Part shown: piece after piece, positions 7,164 to 16,081 of the stretch
Position numbering within the stretch: the stretch's first letter is position 1
Layout of the letters: each line of letters opens with the position of its first letter
Virus record (IMG/VR): IMGVR_UViG_3300020182_003422
Coordinates: 1-54,430 of that record
DNA from: a virus
Strand: one strand, 5' to 3'
Length of the DNA: 54,430 nucleotides
Program-made: the position numbers and the translations under genes
Notes under the pieces: model-generated
What the model was told of the DNA's origin: nothing
Database searches by the model: none
What the model saw: only the letters and a program-made list of their open reading frames with translations

Positions 7164-9130
7164 TCTTTGCAGTAACAACACTAATTTCGGCATTAAGTAT
7201 TTCCTGCATAGCGGCGTACTTCAGCATTATCGGGCTGGCAACTATTTTCCCAGGATCTATGTACGCAGTAATAGCTATGGGCTCCGTGCTAGAAGTGGGT
7301 AAAATTATAGCTTCAATTTGGCTGCATAAAAATTGGAAGTCGGCGCCAAGAATGATAAAGTTCTACCTTTTTTCGGCAATTATTGTATTGATGGGGATAA
7401 CAAGCATGGGTATTTTTGGATTCCTATCTAAGTCCCACATAGAGCACGAGCAAACCGCCGAAAAGTCTAAAGCTCTAGTAAGTCAAGTAGAAAGCAAGAT
7501 AGAAAGGCAAAGAGAATACATACAAAGGCAAAAAGACCTGATGCTTAAAAAAGAAGAAGAATCAGAGAACCTCGGAGGAAAAACCTCTGAAAATATAAAA
7601 CTTGAACAAGGAAAAATATCTCAATTAACAAATCAACTAGATAGAGACATAAGCATTGACAATGAAATATTAAAATCCCTCAACAATAAACTTTCTAAAT
7701 TAGATAAAGAATTAAATGATTTAAAAAATAAGTCTGGAGGATTATTCTCTAGCAAAAAGAAAGATATTGAATCTAAGACACTAGAACAAAAGATCGAAAG
7801 AGAAAATATAGCTAAAAAAATAAAAACTGCTGAAGATAACATATCCAAGCAAAGAGCAGAAACTTCTGAAATAATATCCAGCATAAGAAAAAGGATACAA
7901 GAGTACCAATCTTTAGGCTTCGAGGATCCAGGGGAGACAGAGTCCAAGGTTGAGTTGTTTAATATTAACATATCTAAAGCTCTAGACGAGATTGATGAGC
8001 TAGAGCAAGAGAAATTTAATTACAGCGACGGAACGAGGCAACTAGAAGCTGAGGTTGGGCCAATCAAATATGTTGCAGAGTTTATTTCAGATATAACAGG
8101 ATCTTCTTTTGATATCAGTAAGGCGGTAAGGATAGTGATATTGATATTGATTTTTGTGTTTGACCCACTAGCCATCTTACTGGTTCTCGCAGCGCACATA
8201 AGCCTATCCAAAAGATTCCCCAACGCAACTATAGACGAAGAAACTTATATCAAAAAAACCGCACAACTCCACCTCAAAGAAAAAGAGATAAAATCAAAAG
8301 AGCTTGAGCTTAAAGAGAGAAAAAGAGACGTTGAAGAAGACTCAAAGATTATGGAACTTCACGAAACTCAATCTAAAATATTCCAAGAAGAGATATCAAA
8401 AAATAAAGAGATCCTTCGCAAGGTAAAAATAGAAACAGAAAAAGAATTAATAAAAAAAGAAAACACATCAGAAATAACCCTTGAACTAGAAAACCTGCAA
8501 AAAGAAAAAGTTAACGTAGAGAAAGAAATCAAAGAGATAAGAATCAAGAAAGGCGGTTTAATAGATAGAGCTGATGAAGCAATAAAGAGCGCTAAAGAAA
8601 TCAAAGAGGTCCTAGGAGAACACGCAAGAACCAAAGAGCAGATACAGCAACTCAAGTCTGACATATGCATTAGCGGTGAAAAATTTGAGTCCCTAAAAAA
8701 ACAAATAAGAGCCATAGAGCTAGAAAACAAACAACTTAAAGCCGCAGAAGCGCCAGAGCCAAACATAGGACTTAAAAATAAAATAACGCAACTCATAGAT
8801 CAAAAGAACGACTTGTTAGAGCAAAACTTAGAGCTTAAGAGTAGTAAAATGTTCGTGATAAAAACGGAGGCGTTGCCGCAAAACAAGAGCAAGCTATTAA
8901 TACCCTCGATTAAAAAAGGCCACCACGAATACTCGAAAGAAGCCTCTTTTTCTGAAGACCAAATATTAATGTTAACAAAGGTAAGTCGAGAGCTTGATGA
9001 CGCATTTAAAGACCTCGACAACGAAAACCTCAAAAGGTTGTATGAGCTTAAGATAAAAAAAATAATAGACCCTAGATGCGACAACGCTACATACAGACAG
9101 GTAAAGCCTGAATATAAATTTATTCCTTGA
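7160..9130 (+). CDS. Membrane-anchored coiled-coil protein, 656 aa
   Basis: The N-terminal 100 residues contain about three hydrophobic segments: residues 1-32, 37-55 with GSVLEVGKIIASIWLHKNWK between, and 70-95. Two long charged coiled-coil regions (about 100-270 and 360-560) flank a further hydrophobic pair near residues 320-350 (AVRIVILILIFVFDPLAILL). From memory, the first segment resembles a family of uncharacterised membrane proteins in large marine phages with the same GSxLExxKxxxxxWL pattern. The protein would be anchored in the inner membrane with long cytoplasmic or periplasmic coils. Possible roles are membrane scaffolding of replication or superinfection exclusion; neither is shown. 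It overlaps its upstream neighbour by 4 bases. Confidence 0.7.
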   Translation: MIFAVTTLISALSISCIAAYFSIIGLATIFPGSMYAVIAMGSVLEVGKIIASIWLHKNWKSAPRMIKFYLFSAIIVLMGITSMGIFGFLSKSHIEHEQTAEKSKALVSQVESKIERQREYIQRQKDLMLKKEEESENLGGKTSENIKLEQGKISQLTNQLDRDISIDNEILKSLNNKLSKLDKELNDLKNKSGGLFSSKKKDIESKTLEQKIERENIAKKIKTAEDNISKQRAETSEIISSIRKRIQEYQSLGFEDPGETESKVELFNINISKALDEIDELEQEKFNYSDGTRQLEAEVGPIKYVAEFISDITGSSFDISKAVRIVILILIFVFDPLAILLVLAAHISLSKRFPNATIDEETYIKKTAQLHLKEKEIKSKELELKERKRDVEEDSKIMELHETQSKIFQEEISKNKEILRKVKIETEKELIKKENTSEITLELENLQKEKVNVEKEIKEIRIKKGGLIDRADEAIKSAKEIKEVLGEHARTKEQIQQLKSDICISGEKFESLKKQIRAIELENKQLKAAEAPEPNIGLKNKITQLIDQKNDLLEQNLELKSSKMFVIKTEALPQNKSKLLIPSIKKGHHEYSKEASFSEDQILMLTKVSRELDDAFKDLDNENLKRLYELKIKKIIDPRCDNATYRQVKPEYKFIP

Positions 9131-9155
9131 CTTTATTCTTTTTTTTCGCTACAAT
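9127..9155 (+). promoter_or_regulatory. Sigma70-like promoter, predicted leaderless start at GTG 9162
   Basis: TTGACT (9127-9132), a 17-base spacer and TACAAT (9150-9155) are followed by only 6 bases before GTG 9162. With the usual 7-base distance the transcript begins at the G of the start codon. The -35 overlaps the stop of the coiled-coil gene. Confidence 0.75.
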
Positions 9156-9161
9156 CCATGA

Positions 9162-9494
9162 GTGAAGAAAATAAACAAAAGAGAAATAATAAAAAGATTA
9201 GTAGTTGAGCCCAAAACTCAAAAAAGATTCTTTTGGGCCAAAGAGATGAAGATTCTAAACTCCCTCATGGAGATATTTCCAAATCTAGATTTTTGGACAA
9301 AAGTTTCCATAAGGAAAGTTCCGTCCCTAGCCGTAATCAAGTCGCAGAAAGGATTAAAGATATTCAATAATAAATATAGAGAATTTAATTATAAAATACC
9401 AGTAAAAAACGAAATTCAGCTTGGAGACAAAACAGGAAAGGATATCTTTTATTCGAAAAAAAATAAAACAATCAGACAATTCATAGATGAGTAA
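9162..9494 (+). CDS. Basic hypothetical protein, 110 aa
   Basis: The GTG start at 9162 is used because an ATG at 9157 in another frame stops after 16 codons. The protein is Lys-rich and begins MKKINKREIIKRLVVEPKTQ, with one predicted mixed alpha/beta core (FFWAKEMKILNSLMEIFPN, DFWTKVSIRKVPSLAVI). No known family is recognised. Its stop overlaps the start of the recombinase by 8 bases (ATGAGTAA), and it leads the replication and recombination operon. A nucleic-acid-binding role is plausible from its charge and position but unproven. Confidence 0.65.
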   Translation: MKKINKREIIKRLVVEPKTQKRFFWAKEMKILNSLMEIFPNLDFWTKVSIRKVPSLAVIKSQKGLKIFNNKYREFNYKIPVKNEIQLGDKTGKDIFYSKKNKTIRQFIDE

Positions 9495-10599
9495 AATAAA
9501 AAAAGAACAGCCAAAGACAACAGATCAGATTTCCAAATTCCTAAACGATAAAGATAATCAAAAGTACCATTATAACTTCCACGAAGCCGATGAATACAAA
9601 ATCTCAAGCGGGAGCCTAAATCTTGACATAGCTATGGGCGGAGGTCTACCCAGTGGAGCTCATAGATTTACAGGAATAAACGAAGGGGGGAAAACTAGTT
9701 GCGCAATAGCGTTTGCCAGAAACTTTCAGAAACATTTTGGCAAAAAAGGAATGGTTATCTATATAAAAAGTGAGGGCAGATTTAGTCGAGAGATGATAGA
9801 AAGGTCAGGAATAGATACGGACCCCGAAAAGTTTTTCGTATTCGACTGCAACATCTTCGAGAAAGTTTTCGAACTAGTAAGGGAATTAGTATTCCAAAAC
9901 GAAGACGATAAGAAATACATGTTCATCATAGATAGCGTTGACGCTCTATGCAGGGTTGGAGACATAAACAAGCCTTTCGCAGAATCAGAGCAAGTGGCGG
10001 GGGGAGCCTTAATCACTTCTGTTTTTTTAAAAAAGATGGTTCTCCCCATATCAAAAATGGGGCACACAATGATCCTGACAAGCCAAGTTAGAGTGGAAGT
10101 CGCAACCAATCCTTACGCCGCAAGAGGCGGGCCAAAAACAAAAGAAGCCGGAGGCAACGCCGTAAAACATTACGCAAACTTTATACTCGAATTTCAAGAG
10201 AGATATACTTCCGATTTAATATTTAAAAATCCTAGCGCCACGACACTAGACGCAAAAGGGGAACCTATAGGACATTATTGTAAAATAAAATTCAGAAAAA
10301 GTATAAACGAAAAAACCGGATCTACAACAAGGTATCCCATAAAATACGGCCAAAAGTCCGGAAAGTCCGTATGGAGGGCCAGGGAGATATTAGACATGCT
10401 ATACCTCTTTAACTTGATAGAAAAAAAAGGCGCATGGATATCGATATCAGAAGACCTAATGAAGGAGCTGGAAATTAAAAAAATGAAAATAAACGACAAA
10501 TTCCAAGGAGAACAAAGGCTAATAGACTTCCTAGAGGGAGACGAAAGCTTGTGTGATTTTCTATACCAAGACTTCAAAAAGTTAACGAATGCGCTTTAA
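9487..10599 (+). CDS. RecA/UvsX-like recombinase, 370 aa
   Basis: This is a strand-exchange ATPase for recombination-dependent replication and repair. The core begins ISSGSLNLDIAMGGGLPSGAH. The Walker A motif is GINEGGKT (residues 63-70), an unusual variant of the GPESSGKT of bacterial RecA. Walker B is MFIIDSVDAL, with Asp near 149. SQVR and AARGGPKTKEAGGNAVKHYA match the region with the L2 loop and the glycine-rich segment of RecA and UvsX. The length fits the family (340-390). The gene overlaps its neighbours by 8 and 11 bases, so it is co-transcribed with a nuclease, as recombination genes in large phages often are. It is too divergent to decide between RecA and UvsX lineages. Confidence 0.93.
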   Translation: MSKIKKEQPKTTDQISKFLNDKDNQKYHYNFHEADEYKISSGSLNLDIAMGGGLPSGAHRFTGINEGGKTSCAIAFARNFQKHFGKKGMVIYIKSEGRFSREMIERSGIDTDPEKFFVFDCNIFEKVFELVRELVFQNEDDKKYMFIIDSVDALCRVGDINKPFAESEQVAGGALITSVFLKKMVLPISKMGHTMILTSQVRVEVATNPYAARGGPKTKEAGGNAVKHYANFILEFQERYTSDLIFKNPSATTLDAKGEPIGHYCKIKFRKSINEKTGSTTRYPIKYGQKSGKSVWRAREILDMLYLFNLIEKKGAWISISEDLMKELEIKKMKINDKFQGEQRLIDFLEGDESLCDFLYQDFKKLTNAL

Positions 10600-10999
10600 C
10601 ACTCTAACTGGAGCTGTACGTACGGTAAAAAAAGCTAAAAAATACCTAATAGACTGGGAAGCTCCGAGTAGAAGCAAAATACAATTTAAGACAAAAAAAT
10701 TCCTAGAAAAGTATTGGAAAGGCCACATCGTATTTGAAGAATTCCCGGTTGCGGGGAGCAAGCTATCTCTAGACTTTTATAACGCCAATAAAAAAATTGC
10801 AGTGGAAGTTCAAGGCAAACAGCACACGAGATACGTGCCATTTTTTCACGCAAACAATAAGATAAATTATATAAATCAGCTAAAAAGAGATCAGGACAAA
10901 CTAAGGTTCTGCGAACTAAACGAAATACAACTAATAGAGATATACGAAGAGGACACTCTAACCGAAAAATTATTTGAAAACTTCGGAGTTTTTCTTTAA
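10589..10999 (+). CDS. PD-(D/E)XK endonuclease-like protein, 136 aa
   Basis: A small nuclease fold of the Vsr/restriction-endonuclease type. The motif LSLDFYNANKKIAVEVQGKQH (about residues 53-73) supplies the catalytic Asp and the E-x-x-K-type residues on adjacent strands, followed by a helix with conserved NxxKRDQDKLRFCEL and a final strand IQLIEIYEED. This layout is common in phage-encoded very-short-patch-repair-like nucleases. It overlaps the recombinase by 11 bases, so a role in processing recombination intermediates, mismatches or host DNA is likely. The exact substrate cannot be read from the sequence. Confidence 0.75.
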   Translation: MRFNTLTGAVRTVKKAKKYLIDWEAPSRSKIQFKTKKFLEKYWKGHIVFEEFPVAGSKLSLDFYNANKKIAVEVQGKQHTRYVPFFHANNKINYINQLKRDQDKLRFCELNEIQLIEIYEEDTLTEKLFENFGVFL

Positions 11000-11005
11000 A
11001 ATGTG

Positions 11006-11011
11006 TATACT
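11006..11011 (+). promoter_or_regulatory. Possible -10 element before the 93-aa gene
   Basis: TATACT lies 5 bases before ATG 11017, the same geometry as the other near-leaderless promoters here, but no good -35 box is seen 16-18 bases upstream. Weak on its own. Confidence 0.35.
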
Positions 11012-11016
11012 ACAGT

Positions 11017-11298
11017 ATGAGCGAAGAATTTATTGATCCTGAGAACCTAGGCAAGTTTCATTTGCCCGAAAGCGTAATCTCTCTACTTTTTGAGCTTAGC
11101 GGCTCAGGAAAAGGGGATAGCGGCTTTATACTTACCTACGTGAACCAAGAAGGGGTGCCATCAATCATAACAAAAGTAAACTCTCCAATCATAGAGCTAG
11201 GCCTAAGGCAATCTCTAGTACAATACCTCGACCAACTAGCCGCTCAAGAGATAGAGCTAAACCTTCCAAAAGACTCAGGCGACGAAGAAAATCCTTGA
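11017..11298 (+). CDS. Acidic hypothetical protein, 93 aa
   Basis: A short acidic protein starting MSEEFIDPENLGKFHLPESV. It has a small alpha/beta pattern (VISLLFELSG, SGFILTYVNQEGVPSIITKV, LGLRQSLVQYLDQLAA) and an acidic tail (KDSGDEENP). The alternating core resembles a small ligand- or peptide-binding domain, but no family is recognised. It ends inside the promoter of the helicase gene. A replication accessory role, such as a helicase loader or an ssDNA-binding partner, is only a guess from position. Confidence 0.65.
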   Translation: MSEEFIDPENLGKFHLPESVISLLFELSGSGKGDSGFILTYVNQEGVPSIITKVNSPIIELGLRQSLVQYLDQLAAQEIELNLPKDSGDEENP

Positions 11299-11323
11299 CT
11301 TTAAATCAGGTAAATGATATCAT
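11295..11323 (+). promoter_or_regulatory. Promoter of the helicase-primase unit, predicted leaderless
   Basis: TTGACT (11295-11300), a 17-base spacer and TATCAT (11318-11323) are followed by 6 bases and then ATG 11330. The expected transcription start is the A of the start codon. Confidence 0.8.
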
Positions 11324-11329
11324 GTAAGA

Positions 11330-12844
11330 ATGATATATTCTTACGAACTAGAGCAACACCTAATAGGAGGTTTAATAAAATTTCCCGAAGCCTATCCATT
11401 AATAGCGGCATTCATAGATGAAAAAGATTTTTTCGACGGGAACACAACAGTAAATAAAACAATTTTTTGCGTACTAAGGCAGTCGCTAGAGTCGTCTGAC
11501 GCATTAGACGAAGTATTATTATCTCAAAGAGTTCAATCTTTAAACATATCCTTTGAGGACAACATAAATATCGCAGATTATATCAAAGCTTTATCGATGA
11601 GACAAATATCTAAAGATGGAGTCGTTAAAGCAGCAAAAGAACTCAAAAAACTTACTGTCAGGAGGGAAATTCACAACTCCGCACTAGACGTGGCAAAAAG
11701 CATGAAATCAATAGCGTCAAGCTCAAGCTTTGACGATATCGTTGGAGAGGCAGATAAAGTATATAATGACAAAATTAATTTATATGAAATAGGATCCAGC
11801 AACCCAGAAAACTTATTTGAGGATATGGAGGACTTCATAGAAGAAAGAGGAAATAACCCGATAGACCAGTTTGGATTAATGGGGCCCCACAAAAGAGTTA
11901 ACGAATGCTACGGATCATTACTGAGGCCGGGAAATATAACTGTGGTTGTCGCAAGAGCAGGAGTGGGGAAAACGCAGTTCTGCATGGATTTCTGCACGAA
12001 AGTCTCCAGCATGAATAATAACGTGCCAATACTTCACTTTGATAACGGAGAAATGAGCAAAGAGGAGTTGATAGTGAGGCAATGCTCGGCTCTCTCAGGA
12101 GTACCAATGAACCTACTAGAGACAGGAAGGTGGAGGCAGGCTGGAGATGAAATTATAAATAAAGTTAGAGAGACATGGACAAAAATAAAAGGGCTTAAAT
12201 TTTATTACTATAATGTCGCAGGGCACTCTATCGAAAGCATGATCAACATAATAAGAAGATTTTATTTCTCTGAGATCGGCAGGGGAAATCAAATGATATT
12301 TAGCTTTGATTATATTAAAACAAGTTACGAAAGGCAAAATGGAGCAAGCTCATGGGAGACAGTAGGAAGAATGGTAGATAAATTCAAACAGCTCATACAA
12401 AAAGAGCTTTGTTTTAATGACGGCCCCGTAGTTTCTATGCTTACTAGTGTTCAGAGCAATAGGTTAGGAATAACCAACAACAGGAGTTCAGACAATGTGG
12501 TTGACGACGAAAGCATAGTTTCACTATCGGATCAGATTACTCAATTCTGCTCTCACTTGTTCCTTCTTAGGCAAAAAACTATGGACGAAATACAGTCCGA
12601 ATCGGAAGGGTTCGGTACCCACAAGCTTATTTGCTTAAAATACAGATGGTTAGGAGAGGACGTTCATAGAGCCTTGCAGCCAGTAGAAATGCCCGACGGA
12701 ACAAAAAGAAAAAACTACATAAACCTTCACATGGAAAATTTCAACATAGAAGAAAGAGGGGATCTGCAGGATTTAGTTTCCCACATGGAATCAGAGGGAG
12801 TTGGAGCGGTTGAAGGCTTCATGGAAGAGCTTCCTAATATATGA
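11330..12844 (+). CDS. dnaB: Replicative DNA helicase, DnaB-like, 504 aa
   Basis: Hexameric fork helicase. The N-terminal helical domain begins YELEQHLIGGLIKFPEAYPL, as in the DnaB family that binds primase. The RecA-like motor has Walker A ARAGVGKT (about 208-215), the DNGEMSKEEL segment typical of motif 1a (usually SLEMS), Walker B MIFSFDYIK, and a late arginine-containing segment LICLKYRWLGED. DnaB proteins average 450-500 residues. The start codon is fixed by the promoter immediately upstream. The stop overlaps the primase start as ATGA, so helicase and primase are translationally coupled, consistent with their direct contact in the replisome. Confidence 0.92.
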   Translation: MIYSYELEQHLIGGLIKFPEAYPLIAAFIDEKDFFDGNTTVNKTIFCVLRQSLESSDALDEVLLSQRVQSLNISFEDNINIADYIKALSMRQISKDGVVKAAKELKKLTVRREIHNSALDVAKSMKSIASSSSFDDIVGEADKVYNDKINLYEIGSSNPENLFEDMEDFIEERGNNPIDQFGLMGPHKRVNECYGSLLRPGNITVVVARAGVGKTQFCMDFCTKVSSMNNNVPILHFDNGEMSKEELIVRQCSALSGVPMNLLETGRWRQAGDEIINKVRETWTKIKGLKFYYYNVAGHSIESMINIIRRFYFSEIGRGNQMIFSFDYIKTSYERQNGASSWETVGRMVDKFKQLIQKELCFNDGPVVSMLTSVQSNRLGITNNRSSDNVVDDESIVSLSDQITQFCSHLFLLRQKTMDEIQSESEGFGTHKLICLKYRWLGEDVHRALQPVEMPDGTKRKNYINLHMENFNIEERGDLQDLVSHMESEGVGAVEGFMEELPNI

Positions 12845-13878
12845 TCTCCCAGGAAAAAATAAAAGAATGCCTGACTAATCTTGGGTATAGACTTCAAGAC
12901 AGGGGCCCTTATTGGCAAACTAACGCCATATTTAGAAACGGGGACAATCGAACCGCAATCCAGATATATAAAGACTCAGGAGTATGGAAAGATCACGTGC
13001 AGAATAGTCCGTTCTCTCCATTAAAAAGGCTGGTTGAGATGACCCTGGGGACAAACGACCCTAAAGAGCTTAAGAAGTATCTAGAAGATGACGATATAGG
13101 ATCGAACTACAACAAAAAAAAATTCTCAGAGAAATTAGAAATGGAAGAAATATACCCAGAAAACTGCCTTAAAAAATTACTACCTCATTATAAATTCTAC
13201 AACGACAAAAATATATCCTCTGATGTGCTGAAATCATTAAAATCTGGCTACGCGACCAGCGGAAAGCTTAATAATAGATTTATCTTCCCAATATATAACG
13301 AACACGGGCAGATCCATGGATTTTCTGGTAGAGATATGAGTCGCTCAACAAGCAGGCCAAAATGGAAGCACGTGGGAAGAAAGAAAGGCTGGGTATACCC
13401 ACTTTATGCAAGCCCAAAAACAAAAGAATCCATAAGCAAGACGGGAGAAGTTATACTCGTAGAAAGCATAGGTGACTTGTTAAACCTAAACCAAAATGGG
13501 TACAATAACGTACTGGTTACTTTTGGCCTAGATATATCCACCAAGTTAATATGTTCAACATTATCGCTCAATATAAATAAAGTCGTAATCTCACTAAATA
13601 ACGACTCTGGCTCAGAAAAAAACAGAGGATTAGAGGCTAGCATAAAAAATTACCTAAAACTATTAAACTACTATGATCCGGACAAGATACTAATATGCCT
13701 ACCAACTGCAAAAGATTTTGGAGACATGAGTAATGACGACTTTAAATTGTGGAATAAAAAACTACAATCAACAAAGCCCGAAAAGCAGAAAAAATTCATC
13801 ATTAATAAAATTAACGAAATATACAAAACTTTACCAAAGTCCCTATTAAAAAATAAAAAAATAATAACCAATGAGTGA
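12841..13878 (+). CDS. DNA primase, DnaG-like with Toprim domain, 345 aa
   Basis: This gene likely makes RNA primers for lagging-strand synthesis. Residues 1-90 align with the primase N-terminal domain by pattern (YWQTNAIFRNGDNRTAIQIYKDSGVWKDHV), but the zinc-ligand cysteines are absent. A basic core follows (SGKLNNRFIFPIYNEHGQIHGFSGRDMSR), as in DnaG RPD domains. The Toprim domain has VILVESIGDLLNLNQNGYNNVLVTFG, with the catalytic Glu, and the later VVISLNNDSGSEKNRG in place of the usual DxD. It overlaps DnaB by 4 bases and the next nuclease by 8. The missing zinc motif is common in phage primases that recognise their template differently. Confidence 0.82.
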   Translation: MISQEKIKECLTNLGYRLQDRGPYWQTNAIFRNGDNRTAIQIYKDSGVWKDHVQNSPFSPLKRLVEMTLGTNDPKELKKYLEDDDIGSNYNKKKFSEKLEMEEIYPENCLKKLLPHYKFYNDKNISSDVLKSLKSGYATSGKLNNRFIFPIYNEHGQIHGFSGRDMSRSTSRPKWKHVGRKKGWVYPLYASPKTKESISKTGEVILVESIGDLLNLNQNGYNNVLVTFGLDISTKLICSTLSLNINKVVISLNNDSGSEKNRGLEASIKNYLKLLNYYDPDKILICLPTAKDFGDMSNDDFKLWNKKLQSTKPEKQKKFIINKINEIYKTLPKSLLKNKKIITNE

Positions 13879-14953
13879 ATTAACTAAACTATCAGCAAGC
13901 AGAATTAAAACCGCACAAACTTGCTCTTGGACATACTGGTGCAATTATAAATTAAAGCTCCCTCAAGCAGGAAATGACGGCTCAAGTAGAGGAACAATAT
14001 GTCACAATATATTTGAACTTCTAGGAGACAAGCATAAAGCTGAATTTAATAAAATAACAAAAGAAGGAACAATATGGAATACCAAGATTGTCGCCGCTCA
14101 AGTTAAGGAAGAAGCCGAAGAGTTAAAGGTTGATGATCAAGAAAATTTGGACTTGATCGACGAAATGATTGTTGCTGGGCTTCGTTGTGATTTCTTTGGA
14201 GACACAGAAGAAAAGCCTGAAGAAGCTGAATCGGAAAGGTTTTTTGATTTAGAGATAGATAAGCCCGAAAAAGGTATCAGGTACGCAGTAAGGGGCTACA
14301 TAGATAAACTTTTCAAATACAAAGACAATTCGGTAATTATTAGAGACTTCAAAAGTAGTAAGCAAGTTTTCAAGGGGAAAGAAATAACAGACAACCTGCA
14401 AAACCTTATATACTCCCTAGCTGTAAAACATTTAATCCCAGAATCGCAACCCCAAAGTGAGTTTATCTTCTTAAGGTTTGATTTGGATAAGGATGTTCTA
14501 GGAGAAAGAGGAAAAGGTTATGTTAGAATGGAAAAGATAACAGAAGAAGAGTTGGAAGGCTTTGAGCATCAATTAACACAATTCCAAGAGTACCTAGACA
14601 ACTTCGATGAAGCGTGTGCTACGAGTAACTTTGCAGCAAAGCAAGATTACCCCAGGGACGGAACGTTTGGAGGCCCTCTTGCTTGCGGAAAAGACGGCTA
14701 CAAAATATCAAGAGGAGAACCAATACTAGATCAAAACGGAGAACCAATCAAAGCCTTTATTTGTCCATACAGAAAACCTATGGAGTACTACGCAATAAAA
14801 GATCAGGACGGAAACGTAACAAAAACATCCTTTATTGATAAAAAAGAAACGCTAGAAGCGGACGGCTCCAAAGGAGAGAAGGTTGTAAAAATGAAATATG
14901 ATGGCTGCCCACACTGGGAGAACAAGCAAAAACTAGATGACTTCCTCGATTAA
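13871..14953 (+). CDS. RecB/Cas4-like PD-(D/E)XK exonuclease, 360 aa
   Basis: The N-terminus LSASRIKTAQTCSWTYWCNYKL carries the helix typical of RecB-family nucleases (S-x-S-R-x-x-x-A-x-x-C). The catalytic core is VRGYIDKLFKYKDNSVIIRDFKSSK (about residues 137-163), with the Asp and D-x-K residues, followed by the QNLIYSLAVKHL helix that normally contains the QxxxY motif. Cysteines at the start (CSWTYWC) and near the end (FICPYRK and YDGCPHW) could hold a [4Fe-4S] cluster as in Cas4 and AddB. It probably generates single strands for the RecA-like protein in the same operon. Assignment to the superfamily is firm, the cluster is inferred. Confidence 0.82.
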   Translation: MSELTKLSASRIKTAQTCSWTYWCNYKLKLPQAGNDGSSRGTICHNIFELLGDKHKAEFNKITKEGTIWNTKIVAAQVKEEAEELKVDDQENLDLIDEMIVAGLRCDFFGDTEEKPEEAESERFFDLEIDKPEKGIRYAVRGYIDKLFKYKDNSVIIRDFKSSKQVFKGKEITDNLQNLIYSLAVKHLIPESQPQSEFIFLRFDLDKDVLGERGKGYVRMEKITEEELEGFEHQLTQFQEYLDNFDEACATSNFAAKQDYPRDGTFGGPLACGKDGYKISRGEPILDQNGEPIKAFICPYRKPMEYYAIKDQDGNVTKTSFIDKKETLEADGSKGEKVVKMKYDGCPHWENKQKLDDFLD

Positions 14954-15347
14954 AGAATATATTGCAGCAGGGATTGTCGCGCAGTTTGGGAGTCTTGTGT
15001 TGCTTGGTCGGCGCAGTAAAAATTGCCACAACCTCTCAGGTCATTGGTCAATGCCGTGTGGAATGATTGATCCCGGAGAAAATTCCGAATATGCCGCAAG
15101 AAGAGAATTTCTTGAAGAGACCGGTGTTCTTGCGAACAAAGAAATAAAGTTTCTCGACGACTTCGAAGTGAAAGACGGCAAATACTTCGCGTTATACTCG
15201 ATGCAGATAGACGACCTGATCTTCCCGAGCAATGACGCAATTGATGCAATAGAACATGACGAATGGGGCTTTTTTAAAATAGAAAAAAACTCACTTCCTT
15301 CACCAATGACAAAAGAAACAAGAGGCGCAATACTAAAGTTAAAATGA
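14937..15347 (+). CDS. Nudix hydrolase, 136 aa
   Basis: The Nudix box is complete at about residues 42-64: G, five residues, E, seven residues, REFLEETGV. The fold's strands are visible in IAAGIVAQFGSLVLLGRR and KYFALYSMQI. The SGHWSMPCGMIDPGEN context with a Trp-x-x-Pro-x-Gly is classic. It hydrolyses a nucleoside diphosphate linked to another moiety; substrates could be nucleotide sugars, dNTPs or mRNA caps. It overlaps the nuclease by 17 bases and the first glycosyltransferase by 4, placing it at the entrance to the sugar island. A GDP- or ADP-sugar substrate is therefore plausible but not shown. Confidence 0.9.
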   Translation: MTSSIKEYIAAGIVAQFGSLVLLGRRSKNCHNLSGHWSMPCGMIDPGENSEYAARREFLEETGVLANKEIKFLDDFEVKDGKYFALYSMQIDDLIFPSNDAIDAIEHDEWGFFKIEKNSLPSPMTKETRGAILKLK

Positions 15348-16081
15348 TTTCCCTAATTACATCCATGTTTAATGCGGAAGAATTTATTGATTCTTTTATG
15401 GAAAACATTCTCGAACAAACTGTCTTTCATAAATGCGAACTGATAATCATAGATGCAAATAAAGAACCAGAAAAACACTTGGTAGAAAATTATCTAAAAT
15501 ATGAAAATATAAAATATAATCATATCAGTGACTTCGGGCTTAGTAAAGATCCCGGCGTTTATGGGTGCTGGAATCTCGCTATTAAAAACGCATTAGGGAA
15601 ATACATAACGAATGCCAACGTAGATGACCGCAGAGCAAAGAACGCAATCGAAAAGCAATTTAACTTGCTTGAGAAAAAAGAGTATATAGACCTTGTATAC
15701 TATCGAACCCTAGAGACAGACCTGCCAAACGAAACTGTTGAAAATAACTCAGCAAAAATAGAGTTCCCATGTATAGATTTTTCTTTTGATAATTTAATCA
15801 GAGTAAACTCCCCTCATTGCCAACCGATGTGGAGAAAAAGCATTCACGAAAGATTTGGATACTTCAACGAAAGCCTTAAATTCGCAGCGGATTACGACAT
15901 GTGGTTAAGAGCTGCAGAGCGAGGAGCAAACATGCAAAGAATAAACGAAACACTTGGGTTATACTATAGAAACCCGCAAGGAATTTCCTCAAAAGAGGAA
16001 ACCTTAATGGACGCGGTTCAAGAAGTAAATCAATTAAAAATGCAATATTTCAACAATGTACATGCGAAACAACTTACGTAA
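15344..16081 (+). CDS. Family 2-type glycosyltransferase, 245 aa
   Basis: A GT-A fold sugar transferase. The N-terminus MISLITSMFNAEEFIDSFMENILEQT and the following ELIIIDANKEPE are the standard nucleotide-binding strands and loops of GT2 enzymes. ITNANVDDRR replaces the usual DxD metal site. SPHCQPMWRKSIHERFGYFNESLKFAADYDMWLRAAERG carries the acceptor-side motif with the conserved catalytic Asp. The length is typical of single-domain GT2. It is the first of a run of overlapping sugar genes ending in GDP-fucose synthesis, so its product probably builds a surface glycan or decorates virions. Donor and acceptor cannot be read from the sequence. Confidence 0.87.
   Translation: MISLITSMFNAEEFIDSFMENILEQTVFHKCELIIIDANKEPEKHLVENYLKYENIKYNHISDFGLSKDPGVYGCWNLAIKNALGKYITNANVDDRRAKNAIEKQFNLLEKKEYIDLVYYRTLETDLPNETVENNSAKIEFPCIDFSFDNLIRVNSPHCQPMWRKSIHERFGYFNESLKFAADYDMWLRAAERGANMQRINETLGLYYRNPQGISSKEETLMDAVQEVNQLKMQYFNNVHAKQLT

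Noticed and set aside
7633-9084. Several hydrophobic minus-strand ORFs
   Set aside because: They mirror Lys/Glu-rich coiled-coil codons of the 656-aa gene.
9157-9207. ATG 9157 as gene start
   Set aside because: Stops after 16 codons, and the GTG frame five bases later continues for 110 codons.
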